Program-made: the position numbers and the translations under genes | In this document: positions 10,638-18,775 of the stretch, one piece after another | How positions within the stretch are numbered: position 1 is the stretch's first letter | Layout of the letters: each line of letters begins with the position of its first letter | Notes under the pieces: generated by a model | What the model was told of the DNA's origin: nothing | Databases searched by the model: none | The model's input: the letters and a program-made list of their open reading frames with translations, nothing else | DNA from: Allomyces arbusculus | Taxonomy: Eukaryota; Blastocladiomycota; Blastocladiomycetes; Blastocladiales; Blastocladiaceae | Length of the DNA stretch: 64,000 nucleotides | Assembly: GCA_027604705.1 (NCBI GenBank) | Contig: JADHYV010000027.1 | Span: 236,774-300,773 of the forward strand | Reading direction: 5' to 3'

Positions 10638-11681
10638 ATGGCGTTTTACGACGGCTCTAAGGCCGTGATCGTGCTCGACCCGGCGATCCGCAACTGGGTT
10701 CTGCTCCCGCTTATGGCCATCATGCTGCTCGTCGGTCTCGTGCGCCACTACGTGACGCTGCTGCTCGCTTCGCCGCCCGGCACGGCCAAGGTCGACTACC
10801 GCGACACGCGCCAGACGCAAGCGCTGATGCGTTCCGTCAACTTGCGTCGGCACGCGCGCCACCTGCCTCCCGACGCCGTTCGTGCGCGCCGGAGCTACTT
10901 CATGGACGCGTTCAAGGCCGGCAAGTACTTGAAGGCGACGCCCAAGCCAGTGGCCAACGACGACGGCCCGGCACCGCCGGATATGGCCGGCATGGAAATG
11001 GCCATGGATGGGATGAAGAAGAACATGGCCATGATGGTCCCGCAGGCGCTGATCATGTCATTCCTGTCGGCGTTTTTCTCGGGTTTCTTGCTCAGTACGT
11101 TGCGTCGCGTCCTCTGGTTGGGGTTGCTGGCATTTCGACTGCCGCTGATTGACGAACGCATTTCTCAGTTCAACTGCCGTTCCCGCTCACTGTGCGGTTC
11201 AAGTCGATGCTGCAGTCGGGCATTCTCACGCCCGACCTCGACGCAACCTGGGTCTCGTCGCTGTCGATGTACTTCATCAGTTTCCTCGGCATGAACCCCG
11301 TCTTTGGCCTGATCCTCGGCCAGGGCAACGGTATGCTCCTTGTCCACCCCTTTTAGCCCCACTCGCTGCGCTAAATTGACCCTTCACATGAATTTGTTTT
11401 TAGCGGCCGACAACTCGCGCGACATGGCGGCCATGAACCCGCTCGCCGCGTCGGCCAGTGCTAGTGCCACGGGGGCCACCGACATTCCGATGCCCGAGAT
11501 CCCGCAACAGGGGATGCCGATGCTGCCCGGCATGGGCGGCGCCGACAAGGGGCTGGAAAAGGCGTTCATGTCCGAGACCGAGTATCTGCAGCTGCTCGAT
11601 GTCGACCAGGTGCCGTGGATTGGGGAGGGGATCGAGGACCGTGTCACGGCGTTGCTGACGGCGCGCGTTCAGCGCCGCTGA
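10638..11681 (+). CDS. EMC3: ER membrane protein complex subunit 3 (EMC3)
   Basis: Three exons, 10638-11094, 11169-11330 and 11404-11681, give 298 aa. Introns are 74 and 73 nt with GT..AG ends. EMC3 is the Oxa1/Get1-superfamily core of the EMC insertase, which inserts tail-anchored and multi-pass proteins into the ER membrane. Visible family features are an N-terminal membrane helix (NWVLLPLMAIMLLVGLV), the Met-rich cytosolic stretch before SAFFSGFLL, the block LPFPLTVRFKSMLQSGI, and the WVSSLSMYFI..FGLILGQGNAADNSR segment. Both splice junctions keep these blocks in phase. The ATG has a good context (ccaccATGG). The Met/Pro-rich insert before the C-terminus is longer than I would expect. It converges with pyroglutamyl-peptidase. 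Confidence 0.93.
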
Positions 11682-11705
11682 GTTTGGAAGACAAACATGG
11701 GCAAA

Positions 11706-11711
11706 TTTATT
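11706..11711 (-). promoter_or_regulatory. Polyadenylation signal AATAAA
   Basis: AATAAA on the minus strand, about 48 nt past the stop of the pyroglutamyl-peptidase gene. It lies only 25 bp from the EMC3 stop, so the two 3' ends probably overlap. Confidence 0.5.
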
Positions 11712-11758
11712 TCATGGACAGAATGGAACGGTTCCAGGTCGTGATGGGACGAAACGAT

Positions 11759-12646
11759 CTACTCTTCCTCCTCTTCCTCTTCCTCGCCTTCCTCCTCTTC
11801 CTCACCGCCCTCCTCGTGCTCTTCCATTTCGGCATCCGCATCGCGCCAGCCGCTCCCCTCGAGCAACACCTGCTCGCACAGGTAGGACACGACTGTCTCG
11901 ACGGCCTCGTTCAGCACCTCCTGCGGGTAGGGCAGACCGACCGGCGGCACATGGAAGAACAACGCACACCCCTCCTTGCCCTCGCGCTGCGCGGCCTGGT
12001 ACTGCGACTGGTAATACGTGAAGTCGCACAGGTACCGCCCGGCATCTTCCGACTTGCCCACGTTCCACCACTGCGCCAGGTGCTCCACGAGCTGGTTCAC
12101 ATCGAGCGCCGTCTCGTACACCTCCTCGGCGTCCGGGAACTGGTCTGGCGGGCACGCGCATGCCGCGTCGGACGTCGGGTCCGGCCGCCCGACGGGCCCG
12201 CCCTTACGCATCGCGTCCTTGGCCCCTTCCTCGCCCGCGGTCGCCGTGGGCGCATCCACCTGCCCGACGGGCCGCGCACCGTTCACGTAGACGTTGCGCA
12301 CATCGACTGATCCGTACCCGCGGTTCTTGGCGAACCGCTCCACCTTGAATGCGCCGCGCAGGCCCACGCCCACGTTGAGCGAAAAGTCGGGCTCGTAGGT
12401 CTCCCACAGGTACGGGATCAGGTCGCGCACGGGCTCGTACGCGACTTCCACCTTCGGCGCGATCACGACGCGAACGCCAACAGGCGGGGTGAAGGATTCA
12501 GCGAGCGCCGTGACGGCAATGTTGGACGGGTTGGTCTTGATTTGCAGGAACGGGCCGAACCCGGTCACGACGAGCGTCTTGGCGTCGTCGAGGTCCGTGT
12601 CGGGGTGCACGAGGACAATCACGTCGTGCGCTTGGGTCGCTGTCAT
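11759..12646 (-). CDS. Pyroglutamyl-peptidase I (peptidase C15)
   Basis: Single-exon ORF of 295 aa from the ATG at 12646. Upstream in-frame sequence extends to 12988 but does not look like family sequence. The enzyme removes N-terminal pyroglutamate from peptides in the cytosol. Family marks visible: VTGFGPF near residue 28, the NPS motif just after, the Glu-bearing block VERFAKNRGYGSVDVRN, the catalytic Cys in SEDAGRYLCDFTYY, and the catalytic His in FFHVPPVGLPY. All three triad residues are present. Unusual parts are a roughly 50-residue insertion with a CACPP motif before the Cys block and a C-terminal tail made almost only of Glu. At 295 aa it is longer than the usual 210-220 aa of the family. 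Confidence 0.9.
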   Translation of the reverse strand: MTATQAHDVIVLVHPDTDLDDAKTLVVTGFGPFLQIKTNPSNIAVTALAESFTPPVGVRVVIAPKVEVAYEPVRDLIPYLWETYEPDFSLNVGVGLRGAFKVERFAKNRGYGSVDVRNVYVNGARPVGQVDAPTATAGEEGAKDAMRKGGPVGRPDPTSDAACACPPDQFPDAEEVYETALDVNQLVEHLAQWWNVGKSEDAGRYLCDFTYYQSQYQAAQREGKEGCALFFHVPPVGLPYPQEVLNEAVETVVSYLCEQVLLEGSGWRDADAEMEEHEEGGEEEEEGEEEEEEEE

Positions 12647-13336
12647 GGTGGTGGCGATACTGATGGTCGTGCACGGGGAGCGCGGGATCGACACGATGCA
12701 GTTGGGAGACTTGCGGGAGGTCGCGCTGCCTTGCGTGTGGAGCGAGAACGGATGAAGCCAGAAGTCGTGACTTTGTCCTTCAGGCGTGGTGGCCATTCGT
12801 GATGAGGTGCCGCGACGATGCACAGGCACAAGCGCCAACCCACACGGGCCACGTCGGCCTTTCCATCGGGCCAAGCCTGTAAAAAGAACCACCGACAATA
12901 TGTTTGCGCGCTTCGGCCAAAGAAAATTCTCGCGCTCGTGCATGCTGTTTCGTGTAAGATCGGCGCCATGCTCCGACACTGAAGGCACATTTGGCCGAGG
13001 CCACGGTCACCCCACTTCATGCGATGCTCCGCGACGTTGGAGGCTGTTACAGGGATCGTGCTCATCCTCCCTCCACGTCAACCTCTCGACCTCGGTCCCG
13101 CGGTGCCGGTCCAGCGCTCTGAACCATGCTACCAAGTTCCAATCAATATCTTGGGCTGACAAGATGAGAAGAGGGTCTATTTGATGTGGAGTCACGCGCC
13201 TTCGAGTCATGAAAGGCCTTGCTTTCCGAATCTTCATCCACTTCCATCCCAAGGGGTATGCGGCTCTCTTCTCTTGTAGACGTCAGCTGCAAAATCAATC
13301 GCCTGCAACTGTTGCAATCAACTCAAGCAAACTGTC
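12647..13336. other. Divergent intergenic region
   Basis: 690 bp between the starts of pyroglutamyl-peptidase (minus) and the F-box/LRR gene at 13337 (plus). It probably holds both promoters. No supported coding sequence was found. Confidence 0.5.
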
Positions 13337-14740
13337 ATGGCGTTGCCCATTTGCAACCAGACGCTCCTGCCAATTTCGCAACTTGAAGCGCTGCCAGACG
13401 TGGCGCGAGATGTGCTGCTTGGTCACATTGCCCGAACCGACCGAGCTGCCCTGCTGCAACTTGCGCGTGCTTCTTCCGCTCTATACGCTCATGCTCTGAC
13501 TGCCGCAATCCGCACTGCGCCGTCGCAGTGGCACGCGCTCACGCTTTCTCGTGGCGATCACCTCGTCTGCTGCTGTTTTGTCAAGCATGGTGTGGGTCGC
13601 CTGGGTTACGACGCCACCGCGTCGCCACTTGCCGTCTACTTGATTCTGCCTGCGCTTGAACAGTGCCCCAACTGCGGCCCTGTCCGGCCGTGGCACAGTG
13701 AAGTACTTGGTCCGATCCCGTACAACCAGTTGCGCACGCTAGACGTGAAAATGGACACGAAATTGGCGGCGGGAAAGCTGCTCCCGAACGCGGAGTTTCT
13801 GCACTTTGAATTGCCGCATCTGCGCGGGGCGACGATCATTTTGGACCAATTGGACGCACTCGGCGGGATTCCAGATACTGTTCGACACTTGGCCGTTGAT
13901 TTGCGTCTCTATGGGGCTCGAAATCATGTCAAAGCCGCACAAATCGCTCGGCAGTTGGCGGAGCTGCTTACCAAGTCGCAAGCGAAGACGCTTTGCATCA
14001 AACTGGACATTCCTCATTTCCAATACGAAAGCATCGCGCCTGTCGTTGAGATACTCTTGGTCAAGAGTCTTCCACAGACCATCGAGTCGTTGTCCATACG
14101 CGGGGTTAAGTTTGGGACGGAACAGATGGGCCATGTTTGTTTGATTCATGTGCCGTGGCCCAAGTCGCTGCAGCATATCATTTTGGACATGGGCCGCGAC
14201 GGCTCGGTTGGTTCGATCATTGCTCGGATACTGCCCTCTCTTGCTGCATCTCGCTTGCCGCTCAAGACGCTCGAGCTCGGTGATTTGAAGCTGACTGATG
14301 GGCCAGAGCGCGACAGCGTCCTAGCCTGTCTCGTTCCGTCGTTGACATCGTTTCGGTTCCGGTTCGCAGAGAATATGACCACGCTCGACTCGCCCCTGCA
14401 TGGGGAGTTGCACGCCATCATTCAAACTCTGGCCACGAAATGCCCAATGCTCCGCTCGCTCCAGCTGGAACTCCCCGAGTTTTCGGAACCCTTGTTGCCA
14501 CTTGAAGCGTTTGCTACGACAACCATGCCGCTTCTTCACCACATGCCGCTTGAGCACATTGGTTTGGTCAACTTTGAGCTGGGCGACAATGACGAGTCGA
14601 AACCAGTGTTTTCTGCGCTCGAACAGTATGTTCCACGTTTGCGATCGCTCGAGTTGACGTGGGATCGCGAGAATGGCTTGATTTCAAATGCGCTTGGCCC
14701 CGTTTTGTTGCAACGGTTGCGTGAACTGCGCACTCGCTGA
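13337..14740 (+). CDS. F-box-like / leucine-rich repeat protein, sixth copy
   Basis: Intact 467-aa ORF from the ATG at 13337. The F-box-like module is at residues about 11-55 (ISQLEALPDVARDVLLGHI..DRAALLQLARASS), then AIRTAPSQW, the same signature as the minus-strand array. LRR-like blocks follow (TLELGDLKL, LRSLELTW). It is shorter than the array copies because it lacks the Ala/Arg tail. It lies on the opposite strand and is separated from the array by EMC3 and pyroglutamyl-peptidase, so it was moved or inverted after duplication. A polyadenylation signal follows 43 bp after the stop. Confidence 0.8.
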   Translation: MALPICNQTLLPISQLEALPDVARDVLLGHIARTDRAALLQLARASSALYAHALTAAIRTAPSQWHALTLSRGDHLVCCCFVKHGVGRLGYDATASPLAVYLILPALEQCPNCGPVRPWHSEVLGPIPYNQLRTLDVKMDTKLAAGKLLPNAEFLHFELPHLRGATIILDQLDALGGIPDTVRHLAVDLRLYGARNHVKAAQIARQLAELLTKSQAKTLCIKLDIPHFQYESIAPVVEILLVKSLPQTIESLSIRGVKFGTEQMGHVCLIHVPWPKSLQHIILDMGRDGSVGSIIARILPSLAASRLPLKTLELGDLKLTDGPERDSVLACLVPSLTSFRFRFAENMTTLDSPLHGELHAIIQTLATKCPMLRSLQLELPEFSEPLLPLEAFATTTMPLLHHMPLEHIGLVNFELGDNDESKPVFSALEQYVPRLRSLELTWDRENGLISNALGPVLLQRLRELRTR

Positions 14741-15992
14741 AAAGGGCTGTAATAAGTTGTCGGGCGTGTCTGGCTCTGATGCAATAAATGTTTCTGTTGC
14801 CCTAATTTGATCGAACGCTCTCCGCACACTTCATGTCTCGAAACAAAGCAGAGCCTACCTGTTGTATTGGGCAGAATTTGCTTTACACACCAAGACTATC
14901 ATCGTGTTCTTTGACTGGCCTTGCGATGGCATAGCTGCGGCTCACGGCGATGCCTCCTCATGGGCCCCCGCATTTCTGCACTTGTTTGGGAAATCAATCG
15001 ACCGCGTTTAGCATCCCTCAGAATCAAGTCCAGTTCTGCCTCATCTCCATGCAAATCACGGTGATGCGTAGAATCAAATGCCGCGCACGGTTTTAACCTT
15101 TGGTGCCGCCCGCGGATGGAAGGAATATAATCAGTCCGGTCGCTCGTGCCATGACAACATCCATATAATTACTCGCGCTGCTTTTGTCCTGTCGCAAACC
15201 TGGCAGCGTGGAAAATGGCGATGGAGTTGTGGAAAAGAAACCAAGGTACAAAACACAACAGTAGATTCAACTCTCAGCATAACATGCCTTCAATGATTCC
15301 ATGGCCGCTCCTCTGCGCGTGCATCGACCCACGACGTGCATACAGCACAGCAGTCGTGCTAGTTGTATCTTACGACCACGCTCAATTGGATTGCGTTCAG
15401 CAACCATTGGCGCACGGGAGACCAGACTCTATGCATGAGCTCAATTTCTGACGAAAGGTCGACCGGAAATGATGGTGATGGTCATTGTCTTGAATCTCTA
15501 CCGGCTGGACAGGATTCTTGGTGGTTGGTTTGTTCCGGTCGACCATGGGTTGCAGGCGTAACATGTCGATGGCGAGCAAGGCAAAAACGCTGTGATGCAA
15601 TGCGACGCAATCAAGCATGGTCACCCTTCCGTTAATTTCGGCAGTGGTGCCCAGAGCGTGGATCTCACGCTGCGCGTGCAAACGCAGGTGCGGACTACGC
15701 CGCCTGATGGGTGACGGGTTCACTATGGTCGATCTGTTTGCTGCCATGACCACACCCGAAGCTTGGTTCTTGCTGACGCCGCTCACGTACACCATGGACA
15801 CGCAAGTGGATGAAAAAAACTGGTGTGTTTTGTTGGGCACGACGATGATACGAATCACAACTTCAACCCAGCCCAAGACAACGGCCAACGAGAAACGACA
15901 CACGACAAACGAGCAAACGAACAAAACCCAGAAACCAACAAATGAAAATCCAGCGGACCCTCGGCGACGCGCCGAGCGACCCTATGCTACGC
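14741..15992. other. Gene-free stretch
   Basis: About 1.25 kb between two convergent genes. Several ORFs of 60-175 codons exist but have no recognisable domain and no consistent splice structure. I see nothing supportable here apart from the 3' flanks of the two neighbours. Confidence 0.5.
14783..14788 (+). promoter_or_regulatory. Polyadenylation signal AATAAA
   Basis: AATAAA lies 43 bp downstream of the stop of the F-box/LRR gene ending at 14740. Confidence 0.5.
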
Positions 15993-17679
15993 TCACAACG
16001 CCATCATTGTCACGGCGCCCGGCATCCCCGGGACCGCGTACCCCTGATGAACGAACTGCGGCGCATGATGATGATGGTGCGCAACGACCTGCATCGGCTG
16101 CATCGGCTGCGTCGCGTGCGGCACGGCCGCAACCATCTGCTGTGCGGCGCCCGCCATCCCGACGCGCAGACGCATCTGCATCACCTCCATCCTCAGACGC
16201 TCATTCTCGGCTTCGAGATCCACGACGCGCGACTCGAGAAACTCCATCTTGGCCGCACGTCTCGCACGGGACCGGCGCGCCGACAAGGTGTTCTTGATGC
16301 GCTTGTTCACAACCGTCTCGTCCTCGTTCTCGTCGTCGCTGTCCTGGTCCGAACCGGACTTGGGCGTGGCCGAGGTCGATGCCGTCGGCGGCTGCTTGCG
16401 TTTCTTGGACTGGATCGGCGCGTCGAGCGGGATCAGCCGCGCCGGGTACTGCAACTGGTCCGGGTCCGGGATCGCCGGCTTGCGCTGGCCCGTACTCGCC
16501 GCCGCAAGCGGGCGCACGTGCGGGACGACCGTGACGTCGGCCTGCGCGTCGACTTGCAGCCGGTGCTGCTGGTAGGCCGAGAGCGACTTGGCGGCCGACG
16601 ACGCGAGCATCGATGCAGCGGCTTGCGCGGGGACCACGGGCACCGTGACGGTCGACGCCGGCGCGTAGACGGGCACGACGGGGGCGGAACCGGGGATCGT
16701 CATGGCCGGGACCGCGGCGTACTGCGTCGGCGCCGGCGCGGCCGCGGCGGTGGGAGCCGGCATGGGGATCGCGACCATCGGGTACGCGCTCGGGTGCACG
16801 GGCGACGTCGGCGACGCGGTTGACGTGGGCACAGTCACGGTAGCAGCAGCCGGGGCTTGGACGGGCGCCGCCGGCCGCGGCGCGAGCGGGCGCGGGGCAA
16901 GCGGACGCAATGCCGGGCGGGGCGCAATCGTGGTCGCCGTCGCGGCAACCGTCGTCGTCGTGACGGGCGCCGGCACCTCGGCCGGAATTGTCAACGACGG
17001 CGTCGTGCGGCGCGGAACCACCTCCACGACCTGCTCGACAACGGCGGGCTTGGGCGACGCCGGCACGAGCACGGGCAAGTCGTCGAGTCCAGGCGACCCG
17101 GCTTTACTCGCGGCGGCGCTCGAGGTCGCGCCAAACTGCGCGGTCCCGAGCCCGAGCTCGTCGAGGAACAGGCCCGACAGCGCAAACTGCGGGTCCATAC
17201 CGAGCCCAAACGCGAGGGCGAGCTCGTCATTCGACGCGCCGCCCTGGTCGACGGCGGCGGCCTTGTAGGTCCATTCGGCGTCGGTAGTGGCGAGCGGAAA
17301 CTTGGCGGCAGCTGCCGAGGTCGAGGTCGAGTCGGCGGACGCGAGCTGCAGGTTGGCGGCGAGCCAGGCGTCGATGGCCGCGTGGTCGAAGATGGCGGGC
17401 GCGGCGGTGCCGGGCGCGGGCGCGGGGGCCGAGGCGGCGGCTAAAGTGGTTGGGGAAATGGCAGGCAGGTGGCGAGATCAGTCCCATGGTTCGAAATTAG
17501 ACACACAACGCAACGGGCGGTGAAGGCGTAGTCACTCGCCACGTGCAAAACCGGAAATTGCGCGGTGCCGCTGCTGCCGTCACACCTTCGCTCCCTTCCT
17601 TGCCTCGCGCTCACCCATCCCTCAACGCGAAAAAGGAAGAAAAGAGCGTACCGTGGTGGTCAAACGTGGGGATCGTCAT
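15993..17679 (-). CDS. Gcn4/Cpc1-like bZIP transcription factor
   Basis: The main exon, 15993-17440, carries a C-terminal bZIP domain. Its basic region reads NKRIKNTLSARRSRARRAAK and is followed by a leucine zipper (FLESRVVDLEAENERLRMEV). The NTLxARRSRAR pattern is that of Gcn4/Cpc1, the activator of amino-acid biosynthesis genes. The N-terminal two thirds are Pro/Ala/Thr-rich, as in an activation region. This frame has no ATG before its stop near 17480. I therefore add a 28-nt first exon, 17652-17679 (MTIPTFDHH), joined across a 211-nt GT..AG intron in phase, giving 491 aa. An internal start at 17198 is the alternative. The leader has exactly two upstream ORFs, listed separately, as expected for eIF2alpha-dependent control. 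His and Met runs end the protein. Confidence 0.8.
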
Positions 17680-17727
17680 TTTCGTGGTGGGTGTGGTGGG
17701 GTTCGTGGTGGTGGTTGGGGTCGGGAT

Positions 17728-17817
17728 TCAATGGGTCCTTCGGGGATGTTGTTGGCGTTGACGGCGGCGGAGCAGGCGGGGACAGGGGCAGCAGGTGGGG
17801 GCAGGACGAGCGGCCAT
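17728..17817 (-). promoter_or_regulatory. uORF2 in the leader of the Gcn4-like gene
   Basis: A 29-codon upstream ORF starting at the ATG at 17817 and ending at TGA 48 nt before the predicted main start at 17679. It is Arg/Pro/Cys-rich. It is the last start codon before the main ORF. By analogy with GCN4, cpc-1 and ATF4 leaders it would be the inhibitory uORF. Function is inferred from position only. Confidence 0.55.
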
Positions 17818-17928
17818 GGTGCACTTGGAGCAGGAGAGATGGACGGCCAGGACAGAGACAGGGAGGCCAGGGACAGAGCGCGAGCGACAGGAGCTGGAGC
17901 TGACAGGTAAACCGACGACGAGCTGGAT

Positions 17929-17940
17929 TTAAAAAGCCAT
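17929..17940 (-). promoter_or_regulatory. uORF1 (three codons, Met-Ala-Phe-stop)
   Basis: ATG GCT TTT TAA at 17940-17929, the first ATG downstream of the TATA box at 18184. Very short first uORFs are typical of GCN4-type leaders, where ribosomes resume scanning after terminating. About 110 nt separate its stop from uORF2. Confidence 0.55.
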
Positions 17941-18183
17941 CGTGGCGGGCGCCGCGACCAAAACTTGGCTCGGGGCGCGCAGGATCAGGTCAAGTAACAG
18001 GTGCACTCGGGCAAGGGCCGGACGTCGCGAGCTCGCTGGTTGACGAGCGCGATCCGACACAAAGGTTGGCTGCGGTGGTAGGGCGCGGTGGAGCGAGCTT
18101 GGGAAGCACGGTCCGAGCTTGGGGGCGGTGGAGAGAGAGGAGAGCGGGCTGGGAGCGAGAGCGCGGCTGGGGGAGCGCGCTGC

Positions 18184-18190
18184 CTTTATA
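18184..18190 (-). promoter_or_regulatory. TATA box for the Gcn4-like gene
   Basis: TATAAAG on the minus strand, about 245 bp upstream of uORF1 and 505 bp upstream of the main ATG. There is no other ATG on this strand between it and uORF1. Confidence 0.5.
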
Positions 18191-18775
18191 CCGTGGGCGA
18201 GCAGCGAGGGCGAGCAGGGACGGGAGCTGCTTTCACAGAGATCATCGTGCATCGTCGTCCCCAACGTCGGCGCGCACGCTCACCGCGCCATCGACCGCCA
18301 TCACGCCGCCGTGGCCCCCTGTTGGCCCGAGCCGAACCGCGCCGGATCGCGGAGGTTCGAGAAATGACCGAAGAGGCTTGCATGCTCAAGTGCGAAAAAA
18401 GTCGTGTGCGATTTGCTGTGATTGGCTGCCGAGCAGACAGCCAGCCTCGAAAGCGCCATGCGGGAATCGTTGGCGCTTGGCGCTTGGCATCGTGCGCAAC
18501 GTTGTCCCCATCAATTTGAAAACCGGCGCCTGATGTGAATATCCCAAGGAGCATGTGCAACGCCGACCAAGCGCGCACGCGAACACCCCGACAACCATGA
18601 TCTTGATCAAGGTTCAATCAATTTCCAGCGCAAGCGCAAATCGACCTATCGTATCGTCTGTGCCCCTCCTACCAAACTATTTACGTGCTTGTCGGCTTGT
18701 GTCCGCTCCTCCCCAGCCGACCCGGGTCGCGCCATCCATCTCCATGCTCAAGTCCCCTCCACCACCCGCACGCGA
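18191..18775. other. Intergenic, upstream of the Gcn4-like gene
   Basis: Between the TATA box of the bZIP gene and the 3' end of the CE4 gene. ORFs here are unrelated to known families. It probably holds the distal promoter. Confidence 0.45.

Noticed and set aside
12647-12988. Upstream extension of pyroglutamyl-peptidase to 12988
   Set aside because: The added residues do not resemble the family and the ATG at 12646 fits the expected N-terminus.
15397-15924. 175-codon minus-strand frame between two genes
   Set aside because: No domain, no splice partner and no composition typical of the coding regions here.
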